A DNA stretch of 64,000 bases from Streptosporangium sp. NBC_01755. GTDB lineage: Bacteria; Actinomycetota; Actinomycetes; Streptosporangiales; Streptosporangiaceae. Where the stretch lies: positions 6,014,001 to 6,078,000 of the forward strand of contig NZ_CP109131.1 in NCBI RefSeq assembly GCF_035917995.1, given 5' to 3'. Under the pieces are notes generated by a model. It did no database searches. It had not been told where the DNA came from and worked only from the letters and a program-made list of their open reading frames with translations. The position numbers and the translations under genes were made by a program. This document shows positions 25,106-33,772 of this stretch, piece after piece. Numbering within the stretch: the stretch's first letter is position 1; every line of letters starts with the position of its first letter.

Positions 25106-27211
25106 TTACAGGTGGCCGGCTGCGATCGGCAGCACGGCTTCCACGACCGTGCCGCCGCCGGGGGCCGCCCCGATCACGCAGGTCCCGCCCAGTTCGGCGG
25201 CGCGCTCGCGCATGGAGAGCATCCCGACCCCCGAGCGGGGGCCGGTGGGCAGCCCGTGCCCGTCGTCCTGGACACGCACCACCAGCGCCTCACCGAGTCG
25301 CAGCGAGATGACCGCGGAGCTGGCCTTAGCGTGCTTGCGGACGTTGGTGAGCCCCTCCTGTGCGATGCGGTAGGCGGCCACCTCGGCCGCCGCGGGCAGG
25401 TCGGAAAGGTTGCCCTCGGTCTCCACGGCGACCTGCGGCGTGCCCTCCTGGACGAGGGCCCGTACGGCCCCCGCCAGGCCCAGCTCGTCGAGGGTGGGCG
25501 GTCGCAGGCCGTACACCAGTTCCCTGATCTCCTCGCTGACCGTGTCCATGCCGTCGCGCAGCTCCGCCAGGAGCCGGTCGGCGGAGTCGGGGGCGGTGCG
25601 CAGGCTGATCCTGGCCATGTTGATGGCCATCGCCATGTCGGTCAGCGCGTGGCCGAGCCCGTCGTGCAGGTCCCTGCGCAGGCGGCGGCGCTCCTCCTCG
25701 CGGGCGGTGAGGATGCGCTCCCGGGAGTGCTGCAGGTCGGCGGTCATCCGCACCGCGTGCACCACGTCGGCCACGTACGGCGCGGTCACCGCGATCAGGC
25801 GATCGTTGTGCGCCGCGGCGAACCTGCGGGGGCCGGGGGAGCCCAGCAGCAGCAGCCCGACCGGCTCGCCGTGCCAGACCAGCGGTACGCCGCGTGGCGC
25901 CGTGCCCAGCAGGCCGACCTGTACCTGCCTGGCGCCGGGCTCGTACACCTCGACCGCGACCCCGGTGACGCTCAGCCCGTCCTTGACCACCGCGGCGACG
26001 GCGGCGAGCGCGTTGGTCGGCTCGGTCTCGCGGACCTCCCTGGCCAGGCGCGCGGCGAGCGCCCGCGGGTCGCCGTGCGTGCCGTACATGAGCCGGTCCA
26101 CCAGGCCCCTGAGCCTGTGCCGGAGCGGATGGAAGATCACTCCGGCGAGCAGGGCCGCCACCAGGCCGCTGATCCGGTCATATCCCGACAGGGCCAGTCC
26201 GGCGACCGCGCCGACCGCGTAGATGACGCTGACCGCGGCGATCAGCCCGGCGGCGACGAAGGCGCGGCTGACCACGGTGTCGATGCCGTAGAGCCGGTAG
26301 CGCAGCACCGAGAAGGCGATGGCCACGGGGACCAGCCCGGCCCAGATCATGGAGGCCAGCAACCAGTCGGGTCCGGCGAGCAGGCAGGCGACGTGGACGG
26401 CGAACGCGAACAGCGGCCAGGCGATCTGGCGGCGCAGCACGGGGTCGGCCCGCCGGAAACGCAGCACCAGGGAGACCAGCGCCAGGACCACGAGGGCCAA
26501 GATCAGGAAAGAGGTCGCCTGGCGTGCCGCCAGGTTGTAGGGAGCCAGGACATCCACTGCGAGCGGGTTGGGGATGATCCGCGGCCAGGGGTAGCTCGCC
26601 GGGTCCGGTGCCGGACGGATGAGGTTGAGCAGTGTGTCCGTCACCAACACGAGCACGGCGACCACCAGCACCGGCCGCCAGCGCCGTGAGGGCAGCCGGC
26701 CGTCGGGGGAGTAGAGCGGGAGCAGGACCGCCAGCATGAACGCACCCGTTCTTCCCGCGATCATGAACCAGCGGAGGTAGCCGGCGCCGGCCAGGTCGCC
26801 CGCCGCCGCGAGGGTGAACATGGCCGACGAGGAGAAGAAGTTGACAGCGCACATCAGGCCGCCCACGCACATCAGCCATGCCGTGGCCGGACGCGAGCGA
26901 TGGGCCAGCAGGAAGGCACCCACCACGGGAAACATCAGCCCCGTTGCCAACTGGGACACGATGGTCGGTTCCGGCTGCCAGTCGGGCGGCAGATCGAGGT
27001 GGAGTACCACCCCGCCCGCGATAAGCCCAACGGAGAGGACGGCCATCGCCACGGCGGCGAGCCGCCGTGGCGAGCGCAGCAGGGCGCGCGCGAGCGGAAC
27101 GGCGGGCTCGATGGGGAGGCCCGCGGTCACGGTGAGCGCGTCGACGGCCCGCCTGGGCACGCCGCCGACGCCGTCGAGCACCCGGCCGTGCTCCCGTGCC
27201 CGCGGGTGCAT
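25106..27211 (-). CDS. NarX/DegS-type membrane sensor histidine kinase (copy A)
   Basis: 701-residue inner-membrane kinase. The N-terminal half has some 8-10 hydrophobic segments, then a GAF-like cytoplasmic region, and a HisKA_3 domain with the phosphorylatable His516 (REEERRRLRRDLHDGLG) and HATPase (AAYRIAQEGLTNVRKHAK; VQDDGHGLP). Start is ATG at 27209-27211, two bases after the stop of the response regulator, so the pair is translationally coupled. Clearly paralogous to the kinase at 28793-30745, including the long tail of the sensor region (RLYGID, DRLMYGTHGDP). Ligand unknown. Confidence 0.92.
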   Translation of the reverse strand: MHPRAREHGRVLDGVGGVPRRAVDALTVTAGLPIEPAVPLARALLRSPRRLAAVAMAVLSVGLIAGGVVLHLDLPPDWQPEPTIVSQLATGLMFPVVGAFLLAHRSRPATAWLMCVGGLMCAVNFFSSSAMFTLAAAGDLAGAGYLRWFMIAGRTGAFMLAVLLPLYSPDGRLPSRRWRPVLVVAVLVLVTDTLLNLIRPAPDPASYPWPRIIPNPLAVDVLAPYNLAARQATSFLILALVVLALVSLVLRFRRADPVLRRQIAWPLFAFAVHVACLLAGPDWLLASMIWAGLVPVAIAFSVLRYRLYGIDTVVSRAFVAAGLIAAVSVIYAVGAVAGLALSGYDRISGLVAALLAGVIFHPLRHRLRGLVDRLMYGTHGDPRALAARLAREVRETEPTNALAAVAAVVKDGLSVTGVAVEVYEPGARQVQVGLLGTAPRGVPLVWHGEPVGLLLLGSPGPRRFAAAHNDRLIAVTAPYVADVVHAVRMTADLQHSRERILTAREEERRRLRRDLHDGLGHALTDMAMAINMARISLRTAPDSADRLLAELRDGMDTVSEEIRELVYGLRPPTLDELGLAGAVRALVQEGTPQVAVETEGNLSDLPAAAEVAAYRIAQEGLTNVRKHAKASSAVISLRLGEALVVRVQDDGHGLPTGPRSGVGMLSMRERAAELGGTCVIGAAPGGGTVVEAVLPIAAGHL

Positions 27212-27213
27212 CG

Positions 27214-28707
27214 CTATCTGCCCACGTCGCCGGGGTTGACCAGCCCGGACTCGTACGCGGTGACGACGAGCTGGGCACGGTCGAACAGCCCGAGGTGGTC
27301 CAGCAGCTTGACCACCGACTGCGAGACCGAGTGCTCGGAGACCGCCAGGGTCGCCGCGATCTGCCGGTTGGTCAGCCCTCTGGCGACCAGCTTCATCAGG
27401 TCGAGGTCCGCGTCGCCGAGACCGGCCAGGCCGGGCGGCGCGGACGGGTTGGTGCGCCCGGCGAAGGCCGCGATCAGGCGGGTGGTGACGGCGGGATCGA
27501 TCAGCGCGTCCCCTGCCTGCGCGGCTCGTATGGCGGTGATGAGCTGCTCGGGCGCCGACGTCTTGAGGACGAACCCGCTCACCCCCGCGCGCAGTGCCGC
27601 GTAGAGGTTGTCGTCCGTGCCGAAGGTGGTCATCATGACGACCTTCGGCGGTGTCTCGTCGGCCAGAATCCGCCGCGCGGCGGTCAGCCCGTCCAGCCTG
27701 GGCATCTGGATGTCCATCAGCACCAGGTCCGGAGCGGTCTCCCGGACCACGGCGATCGCCTGCTCGCCGTTCTCCGCCTCCCCGACGATCTCGAAGCCGG
27801 GCTCGCTGTCCAGTACCACGCGCAGGCCGGTGCGGACCAGTGCCTGGTCGTCCACCACCACGATCCGTAGCCCGGGCAGCGCCCGTGCCCGCTCTTCGGT
27901 GGTCGTCGCGCGCGGCGCCGCCGGTTCCGCCGCACGCGTGGCGACCGGCTCCGCGGGCGGGTCGAGGTGAACGGCCTGGGCCAGCATGTCGGACTCCAGG
28001 CGCTGCAGGGCGGCGCCGAGGTCGAGGCCGAGCTCGTCGCGGAGCATCCCCCTGGCCCGCCGGAGCGCTCCCAGCGCGTCCCCCTGCCTGCCGTTGCGGT
28101 ACAGGGCCAGCGCGAGCAGCCGCCAGGCCTCCTCCCGCAGCGGGTGCGCCGAGGCGTGCGCCTCCAGGTCGGCGACCAGGGCGCCGGAGTGGCCGAGGAG
28201 GAGTCCCGCGTCGGCACGGCGTTCGACCGCGATCAGCCGCAGCTCCTCCAACCGGCCCGCCTCGGTCACCGCCCACGGCAGGTCGGAGAACTCGGCCAGG
28301 GCCGGACCCCGCCAGAGCGCGAGGGCGGCCTCCAGGCGATCCCACACCTCGGCGGGCTCGCCACCGGTCTTGACCGCGTTTTCGAACGTCCAGGTGTCCA
28401 CCTGGTCCGCGGAGGCGCGCAGCGCGTACCCCGGCGGGGCGGAGACCAGCACCTCGGCCTCCTCCCGCGGCGCGCGGCCGGGTTCCAGGGCGCGCCGCAG
28501 CCGCGACACGTATCCCTGGATGGTCGACAGGGCTTGGGCGGGAGGCTCGCCAGGCCACAGCTCGTCGATGAGCATGGCGACCGGGACGGCGCGGCCACCG
28601 GCTACGAGGAGCCGGGCCAGCACCGCCATCTGGCGCTGGCCGCCGAGATCGAGCAGCGTGCCGTTGTGGCGCGCCTGGAACGGTCCGAGAGCACGAAATG
28701 TCAGCAT
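27214..28707 (-). CDS. Hybrid response regulator: SARP (winged helix + BTAD) fused to REC and LuxR-type HTH
   Basis: 497-residue cytoplasmic regulator with two DNA-binding domains. Residues 1-98 are the OmpR-like winged helix of SARP activators (MLTFRALGPFQARHNG, YVSRLRRALEPG); about 100-245 the bacterial transcription activation domain; a Pro/Ala linker (250-278); residues 280-396 a complete NarL-type receiver (acidic pair D286/D287, phospho-acceptor D332, K382); and 430-490 a LuxR/NarL HTH (GLTNRQIAATLAVSEHS). ATG at 28705-28707 is chosen because SARPs begin at this motif; a TTG 15 codons upstream is possible. It lies between two kinases that would phosphorylate D332. Confidence 0.9.
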   Translation of the reverse strand: MLTFRALGPFQARHNGTLLDLGGQRQMAVLARLLVAGGRAVPVAMLIDELWPGEPPAQALSTIQGYVSRLRRALEPGRAPREEAEVLVSAPPGYALRASADQVDTWTFENAVKTGGEPAEVWDRLEAALALWRGPALAEFSDLPWAVTEAGRLEELRLIAVERRADAGLLLGHSGALVADLEAHASAHPLREEAWRLLALALYRNGRQGDALGALRRARGMLRDELGLDLGAALQRLESDMLAQAVHLDPPAEPVATRAAEPAAPRATTTEERARALPGLRIVVVDDQALVRTGLRVVLDSEPGFEIVGEAENGEQAIAVVRETAPDLVLMDIQMPRLDGLTAARRILADETPPKVVMMTTFGTDDNLYAALRAGVSGFVLKTSAPEQLITAIRAAQAGDALIDPAVTTRLIAAFAGRTNPSAPPGLAGLGDADLDLMKLVARGLTNRQIAATLAVSEHSVSQSVVKLLDHLGLFDRAQLVVTAYESGLVNPGDVGR

Positions 28708-28792
28708 TGCAGGCGCAAGGCTAGAGCTACCTGGGCCAACGTCATAGGGCAATACTCACCATCGTTCGCAGGCTGTAAGAAATCATCGGTGG

Positions 28793-30745
28793 TCAGATCT
28801 CCACATTCAAGTTCACCGGAAGTACGGCTTCGACCATGGTGCCCCCTTCGGGAGGTGTCGTGATCATGCATGTCCCACCGAGTTCGGCGGCTCGCTCGCG
28901 CATCGACGCCAGCCCGATCCCCGAGCGATGCTCCGCGGGGACGCCGACCCCGTCGTCGTGCACCCGGATGCTCAAGGAGTCCTCGCCGCGTTCCAGCGAC
29001 AACCGCACCGTCGTGGCGCCGGCGTGCTTGCGGGTGTTGGTCAGCGCCTCCTGCGCGATCCGGTACGCCGCCACCTCGATGGCGGCAGGCAGCCCCGTCG
29101 GCTCGCCCCTGACCTCCACGGTGACGCCGGGGCCCGCCATCTCCGCCACCGCCCCGGCCAGGCCCAGCTCATCCAGGGCGGGCGGTCGCAGGCCGTACAC
29201 CAGGTGTCTGATGTCGCTGGTGACGCTGTCCATCCCGGAGCGCAGCTCGCCGAGCATGCGCTCGGCCGTCTCGGGGGAGACGCGCAGGGAGTGCCTGGCC
29301 ATGTTGATGGACATCGCCATCCCGCTGAGTGACTGGCCGAGACCGTCGTGCAGGTCGCGGCGGAGGCGGCGGCGCTCCTCCTCGCGGGTGGTGACGATCC
29401 GCTCCCGGGAACGTTGCAGCGCGCCGACCAGCCGGACCGCGTGGGCCGCGTCCGCCACGTACGGTGTGAGCGCGGCGATGACCCGTTCATTGTGCGTGGC
29501 CGGCAGGCGCCTGGCCCCCGGTGGGCCGATGAGCAGGCGGCCGACGGGCTCGCCGTGCCACACGAGCCGGATGTCGCGCGCCACCTCCTCCAGCGTCCCC
29601 GCCGTCGCATCCTTGGGCCGGCCGCCGGAGAAGCGCACGCCCGTACCGGTGACCGCCAGACCGTCGCGCAGCACCTCCAGTGCGGCGGCCAGCCCGCCCG
29701 CGGGATCGGTACGCTGCAGCCTGCGCCCGAGTTCGGCGGCCAGCGCCACCGGGTCGCCCTTGCTGCCGTAGAGCAGGCGGTCGGCGCCACGCTGGAGCAC
29801 CCGCCGTATCGGGTGGAAGAACGCCCCCGCGCAGAGCGCGGCGATCAGGCCGCCGATCCGGTCCACGTCCGACAGGAACAGGCTGGAGGCGGTGCCCACC
29901 GCCACGTACACCCCGCCGATCACGCCGACCAGGCCCGCGCCGACCAGCGCCCTGGTGATGAGCGTGTCGATCCCGTAGAGGTGGTACCGCAGCACCGAGA
30001 AGGTGATCGCGATCGGGACCAGCGGGATCGTGAACGACGCCAGCCACCACACCGGGTTGCCGAACACCCAGGGAAGGATCACGGTGGCGATCGCGACCAG
30101 CGGCCACAGGATCTGCCTGCGCTCCTCCGGGCCCGCCCCCCGGAACCGCGCGGCCAGTGAGGCGAAGGCCAGGAGCATCACCGTGTTGGTGAGCATGTCC
30201 AGGAAGAACCTGAGGGGGGACGTGCCCTCCCGTCCGGGCAGGGACATGAAATCCGTGACGAGCACGTCGGCCGCCAGGACGGCGGCCGAGCCCCAGAGCA
30301 GCGGCCGCCAGCGCGGGGAGGGCAGTCTGCCGTCCGGGTAGAGCAGCGGCAGCAGCACGGCCAGGAACAGGATGGTCAGTCTCCAGCTCACCCCGGCGAC
30401 GGTCCAGATCGCCTCGGGCGCGACAGCCCACTTCCGTATCGCGTTCAGCAGAACGAGGTTCGCCGTGAGGCTGTTCAACGCGGAGAACAGCCCGCCCAGG
30501 CAGAGTAGCCAACCGATGACCAGCCGGGGCCGCTGGAACACCAGCAGCACCCCGAGGACGGGGAACGCGGTGCCGGCCACGTCCTCCGGCGCGAACGGCA
30601 GCGGCGTGTAGGAGGGCTGTTGGAGCTGCGCCGTGACCCAGACGTTGACGCACACCATCGCGATGGACACGCTGGCGGCCAGCATCGCCGCGACCCGCCT
30701 CTGGATGGGCGTCACCCTTGGGATCGGCAGGTTCAGCCCGCGCAT
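28793..30745 (-). CDS. NarX/DegS-type membrane sensor histidine kinase (copy B)
   Basis: 650-residue inner-membrane kinase, first gene of the three-gene operon by transcription. Eight to ten hydrophobic segments (for example LFLAVLLPLLYPDGRLP) precede a cytoplasmic region and a HisKA_3/HATPase core with His466 (REEERRRLRRDLHDGLG), N-box AQEALTNTRKHAG and G1 HDDGVGVP. Sequence and layout parallel copy A throughout, so the two arose by duplication and probably both act on the hybrid regulator encoded 85 bp downstream. ATG start at 30743-30745. The two sensor regions differ more than the cores, suggesting different signals. Confidence 0.92.
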   Translation of the reverse strand: MRGLNLPIPRVTPIQRRVAAMLAASVSIAMVCVNVWVTAQLQQPSYTPLPFAPEDVAGTAFPVLGVLLVFQRPRLVIGWLLCLGGLFSALNSLTANLVLLNAIRKWAVAPEAIWTVAGVSWRLTILFLAVLLPLLYPDGRLPSPRWRPLLWGSAAVLAADVLVTDFMSLPGREGTSPLRFFLDMLTNTVMLLAFASLAARFRGAGPEERRQILWPLVAIATVILPWVFGNPVWWLASFTIPLVPIAITFSVLRYHLYGIDTLITRALVGAGLVGVIGGVYVAVGTASSLFLSDVDRIGGLIAALCAGAFFHPIRRVLQRGADRLLYGSKGDPVALAAELGRRLQRTDPAGGLAAALEVLRDGLAVTGTGVRFSGGRPKDATAGTLEEVARDIRLVWHGEPVGRLLIGPPGARRLPATHNERVIAALTPYVADAAHAVRLVGALQRSRERIVTTREEERRRLRRDLHDGLGQSLSGMAMSINMARHSLRVSPETAERMLGELRSGMDSVTSDIRHLVYGLRPPALDELGLAGAVAEMAGPGVTVEVRGEPTGLPAAIEVAAYRIAQEALTNTRKHAGATTVRLSLERGEDSLSIRVHDDGVGVPAEHRSGIGLASMRERAAELGGTCMITTPPEGGTMVEAVLPVNLNVEI

Positions 30746-30881
30746 GAGAGTCCAGGCCCTTCATTTCGTACTTGAAAGGACCTTAACCGGCATTAGATGC
30801 AATCCAATCAATAAGCGATTAAAGCAGGAGGATCTTGTGGGGCGCCCGAGAGCCGGCCCGACCGCCGACAGGCCCGCCACA

Positions 30882-30967
30882 CCGGACGGCGGGGGCGTGG
30901 GGCAGGGCGCCGTTCCCACCCGGACGGCGGGGGCGTGGGGCAGGAGGCCGTTCCCACCCGGACGGCC
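30882..30967. repeat. 38-bp tandem repeat overlapping a terminator
   Basis: A 38-base unit beginning CCGGACGGCGGGGGCGTGG is present at 30882-30919 and 30920-30957, with a partial third copy at 30958-30967. The unit carries one arm of the terminator hairpin (GCCGTTCCCACC), so duplication multiplied that arm. Confidence 0.85.
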
Positions 30968-30987
30968 TCGGCGGGGTGGGAACGGCC
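30946..30987 (-). terminator. Strong stem-loop terminator of the terpene cyclase operon
   Basis: GGCCGTTCCCACCC (30946-30959) and GGGTGGGAACGGCC (30974-30987) form a perfect 14-bp stem with a 14-base loop, three bases after the cyclase stop codon. No T-run. Confidence 0.8.
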
Positions 30988-30990
30988 AGG

Positions 30991-32100
30991 TCACGGCACG
31001 TCGTACCGGCTGGACTCCAGGAGCCATTCCAACTGCGCTCTCGGCGCCGCGAGGAACGCGCACGCGACCTTGCTGACCTCCCGGGCCTGGCCGGTCGACA
31101 GCTCGAACCGGTCGAACAGCGCCGGCAGCCGGCGCGCGGAGGTCCGCAGGTCCTCGGCGCGGGCGGCGATCCGGTCGTTCACCCAGGTGACGGCGGCGCC
31201 GTCGGAGAGCCCGAACGCGGTCGCGGCGACCGTCACGTAGTTGTGCACGTCGCCGTTGGCCCGTTCCTTGTGGTGCGAGGCGACGTCGTTGCACCACGCG
31301 GTGACGTCGTTGCAGGCGTCCAGCAGGGTCCGCCAGGTCGTGCTCTCCCGCAGCCCCGCGGGCACCTCCACACTCAGGCAGGGCTCCACCAGATCGAACA
31401 GGTAGGGGCCCGCCGTGCCCCGCCGCAGCCGCGGATACTCCGCGGGGGAGGGCACCCGGCCCGCGCACCGGTTCTCGGCCTCGGTGCGGCAGGCCTCGCC
31501 CTGCGCCGCCAGCCCCGCCAGAAACCGGTGCCGCCACCTGGTGCTCATCCGCCCCGCGGTGGTCTCCCAGAGGTCGGCGAAGGCGATCTCGACGGCTGAG
31601 GAGGCATGGGCGGGAGCGCGCGCGACAAGGTCGAGCCTGGCGAAGGCGGCCTCCACGATCTCGGTCGCGCGCCCGGCGGGCTTCTCGTCCCACTCGTCGT
31701 CGAAGTGGAACAGCCAGGTCAGCCATTTGGCGAACAGCAGCGTCGCCGCCATGCCGAACCCGGCGAAGGCACGGCCCGCCATCCGCTCGAACCCGGCGCG
31801 AGGGGAAGCCTCCAGCCCGGCCTCGCGGGCCCAGGCGGTGAGTTCGGCGCCGATCAGGTCGACCGAGGGATGCATCCGGCACGGTGCCGACATCGCCGGT
31901 ACGAGCTCGGCGAGGGGCAGCAGCGAAGCCGCGGCCACCCCGGAGGGGCGCGGCGGCCCTGGGCAACCCGAGGTCCCGGAGGGCTGGGCGGCGAAGGGAC
32001 GCGCGACGGGGGAGGGGGACGGGCGCAGGGAATGTGGCAAGGGTTGTGAGTGGGGTCGGGGAAAGGTCAGGGGATCGCCGAAAGTCGGGGTGAGAGCCAC
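30991..32100 (-). CDS. Class I terpene cyclase (sesquiterpene/diterpene synthase family)
   Basis: 369-residue cytoplasmic cyclase that ionises an isoprenyl diphosphate with three Mg ions. All catalytic signatures are present: DDEWD at 134-138 (first metal site), the NSE triad NDVASHHKE with N271, S275 and E279, the diphosphate-sensing arginines R226/R227 46 or so residues upstream, and the terminal pair RY in LEWLLESSRYDVP. An unusual Pro/Ser-rich extension occupies residues 1-70. GTG at 32098-32100 overlaps the TAG stop of the EF-hand gene by one base (TAGTG), proving coupling. No prenyltransferase or P450 is next to it. Product cannot be predicted. Confidence 0.93.
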   Translation of the reverse strand: MALTPTFGDPLTFPRPHSQPLPHSLRPSPSPVARPFAAQPSGTSGCPGPPRPSGVAAASLLPLAELVPAMSAPCRMHPSVDLIGAELTAWAREAGLEASPRAGFERMAGRAFAGFGMAATLLFAKWLTWLFHFDDEWDEKPAGRATEIVEAAFARLDLVARAPAHASSAVEIAFADLWETTAGRMSTRWRHRFLAGLAAQGEACRTEAENRCAGRVPSPAEYPRLRRGTAGPYLFDLVEPCLSVEVPAGLRESTTWRTLLDACNDVTAWCNDVASHHKERANGDVHNYVTVAATAFGLSDGAAVTWVNDRIAARAEDLRTSARRLPALFDRFELSTGQAREVSKVACAFLAAPRAQLEWLLESSRYDVP

Positions 32101-32645
32101 TACAGCGGACCGAACAGCCAGTTGCCGGCCACGTCCGGATCGGTGCTCGTGTAGAACTGCCGGGTCGCCTCGACCAGTTCGCCCACGGACACCATGCCGT
32201 CACCGTCGCCGTCGAGCCGCTCGAAGGCGGCCGCCACGTCCTCACGGGAGGTGCCGAACGCGGCCATCATGACCCAGAGGTCGTCCGGCCCGACGGTACC
32301 GTCGCCGTCGGCGTCGCACAGCCGGGCCGCCGCCTCGGCCGCGGGTCCGAACACCGCGTCGAACCGATCGCCCTCGACGAACGCGGAGGTCATGCCGGCG
32401 CGGAACTCCGCCGGGGAGATCGCGCGGTCGCCGTCGACATCGATCTCCGCGGCCAGCGTCCGCCAGATTCCCTCGAAGCCCTGGGCGAGCCTGCTGCCGG
32501 TCGGGGCGGTCGGCGACTCACCGAAGCCGACGAGGATCCGGGCCCCGAGACCGAGAAGGTCCTCGCGCTTGATGGATCCGCTGCCGTCGACGTCCATGTG
32601 CCCGAAGGCACGGTCAAGCTTGCGATTGAGGAGCCTGGTGCTCAT
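32100..32645 (-). CDS. Four-EF-hand calcium-binding protein
   Basis: 181-residue cytoplasmic protein with four EF-hand loops: residues 18-29 (DVDGSGSIKRED), 69-80 (DVDGDRAISPAE), 111-122 (DADGDGTVGPDD) and 145-156 (DGDGDGMVSVGE), arranged in two pairs as in calmodulin- and calerythrin-like proteins of actinomycetes. Most loops have the acidic ligands at positions 1, 3, 5 and 12; loop 1 ends in Asp rather than Glu. No signal peptide. It lies between two terpene cyclase homologues, 35 bp after the first and overlapping the second by one base, so it may tune their activity or sense Ca2+ for the operon. That link is inference. Confidence 0.93.
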   Translation of the reverse strand: MSTRLLNRKLDRAFGHMDVDGSGSIKREDLLGLGARILVGFGESPTAPTGSRLAQGFEGIWRTLAAEIDVDGDRAISPAEFRAGMTSAFVEGDRFDAVFGPAAEAAARLCDADGDGTVGPDDLWVMMAAFGTSREDVAAAFERLDGDGDGMVSVGELVEATRQFYTSTDPDVAGNWLFGPL

Positions 32646-32680
32646 CGTTTACCCCGTCGTTACTTGGTGAACTCGAACTG

Positions 32681-33589
32681 TTACCCTAAGTGACGATAGC
32701 GGGGTGTTTCCAGGAGCCACTCCAGATAAGCCCTCGGGATGGTCAAGAAAGCGCATGCCACCCGCGTCACCTCGTGGGAGGCGGCAAAGCCAAGGCCGTG
32801 CCGTTCGGTGAGCGCCGGGATCGCGCGGGCCGCCGTCCACAACTCCTCCATCCGGGTGGCGACGCGGTCGATCACCCACTCCTCCGTCGCCGTCCGGTTG
32901 GAGCGTTCCAAAAAGGCGCCTGCGGCGCCGTCGCGTCCGGCCGCCGCGTCCGCGCACCAGGTGGTCACGTCGCCGCTCGCCTCGACGAGTGCCTGCCACT
33001 GCGGGCTCCGCCGCACCGGGGCGGGCACCTCCACCCCATAGCAGGGCTCCACCAGGTCCAGCAGCAGGCAGCCGAAGGCGTTCGCGTGCTCGCCGACCGC
33101 GTGCTCGCCGACCGCGTGCTCGCCGACCGCGTGCTCGCCGACCGCGTGCTCACCGACCGGGCGCGCGCCGGTGGACAGCCCGGCGGTGAAGCGCTCGCGC
33201 CACGCGTCGCTCATCCGGGGTGCGCACGCCTCCCAGAGGTCGGCGAAGGCCCGCGCGGGCGGCGTCGTGCCCGGACCGCCGCCCGCGGCCACGGCGAGGA
33301 CCGGGGCGAGCGCCGCGGGCTCCGCGCGCAGCCGCGACATCCAGGTCAGCCAGCGGGCCAGCAGCGTGACCGCGCGGGTTTCGCAGCGGGCGAACGCCCG
33401 CCCGGCCAGCCAGGAGGCGGCGGGGTCGGGGGCCAGTCCGGCCGCGTGGGCCCAGTCGGACACGGCGGCCTCGATGAGGTGTATCGAGGGGTGGACGGGG
33501 CAGGACATGGCCAGCGCCGCGAGGCGTTCGGTGAGCCTGACCGGTGACGAGACCGTGTGCGGTGGTTCATGAACTTCGGTGCGCGTCAT
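32681..33589 (-). CDS. Degenerate terpene cyclase homologue lacking metal-binding motifs
   Basis: 302-residue protein clearly related to the cyclase at 30991-32100 (matching CxMHPSxxLI start region, LLDLVEPCxxVEVP, CAFLxxPRAxLEWLLExxRY end). Where the active enzyme has DDEWD this one has SRLRAEPAAL, and the NSE position reads CADAAAGRDGA, so both metal sites are lost; only the terminal RY remains. A VGEHA pentapeptide repeat (five copies) is inserted before LLDLVEP. Frame is intact with normal codon use, so it is not simply decaying and may be a pseudoenzyme or regulatory subunit. ATG at 33587-33589; first gene of the operon. Confidence 0.82.
   Translation of the reverse strand: MTRTEVHEPPHTVSSPVRLTERLAALAMSCPVHPSIHLIEAAVSDWAHAAGLAPDPAASWLAGRAFARCETRAVTLLARWLTWMSRLRAEPAALAPVLAVAAGGGPGTTPPARAFADLWEACAPRMSDAWRERFTAGLSTGARPVGEHAVGEHAVGEHAVGEHAVGEHANAFGCLLLDLVEPCYGVEVPAPVRRSPQWQALVEASGDVTTWCADAAAGRDGAAGAFLERSNRTATEEWVIDRVATRMEELWTAARAIPALTERHGLGFAASHEVTRVACAFLTIPRAYLEWLLETPRYRHLG
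33084..33158. repeat. 15-bp tandem repeat inside the degenerate cyclase gene
   Basis: GCGTGCTCGCCGACC is repeated five times in frame (33084-33158; the last copy has one change), giving the pentapeptide VGEHA on the minus strand. Near identity shows recent expansion. Confidence 0.95.
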
Positions 33590-33772
33590 CGTTTTCCCCC
33601 GGATCGAACTTCCAGTGGTTCCGGTCGCACACTGTAAGAGGAGACGGGGCACGTCGTGCGGAGGCGCGACACGCGGCTCACTGTTCCTCCTCGTAACGTG
33701 TGCGAAACACTAAGAGGGCAAACTGATAGACCATCAGGCGTGTCGCAGCACGTCAGCAATGAAGGAGAAGCC

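Noticed and set aside
25106..28558. A single 1150-codon open frame covering kinase A and the antisense-frame of the response regulator
   Set aside because: The upstream 449 codons are Arg/Gly/Pro-rich shadow translation of the SARP hybrid gene; the kinase has a proper start at 27211 coupled to the regulator stop.
32681..33589. Calling the degenerate cyclase a pseudogene
   Set aside because: No frameshift or premature stop, normal codon use, good start and operon coupling; only the catalytic motifs are gone.
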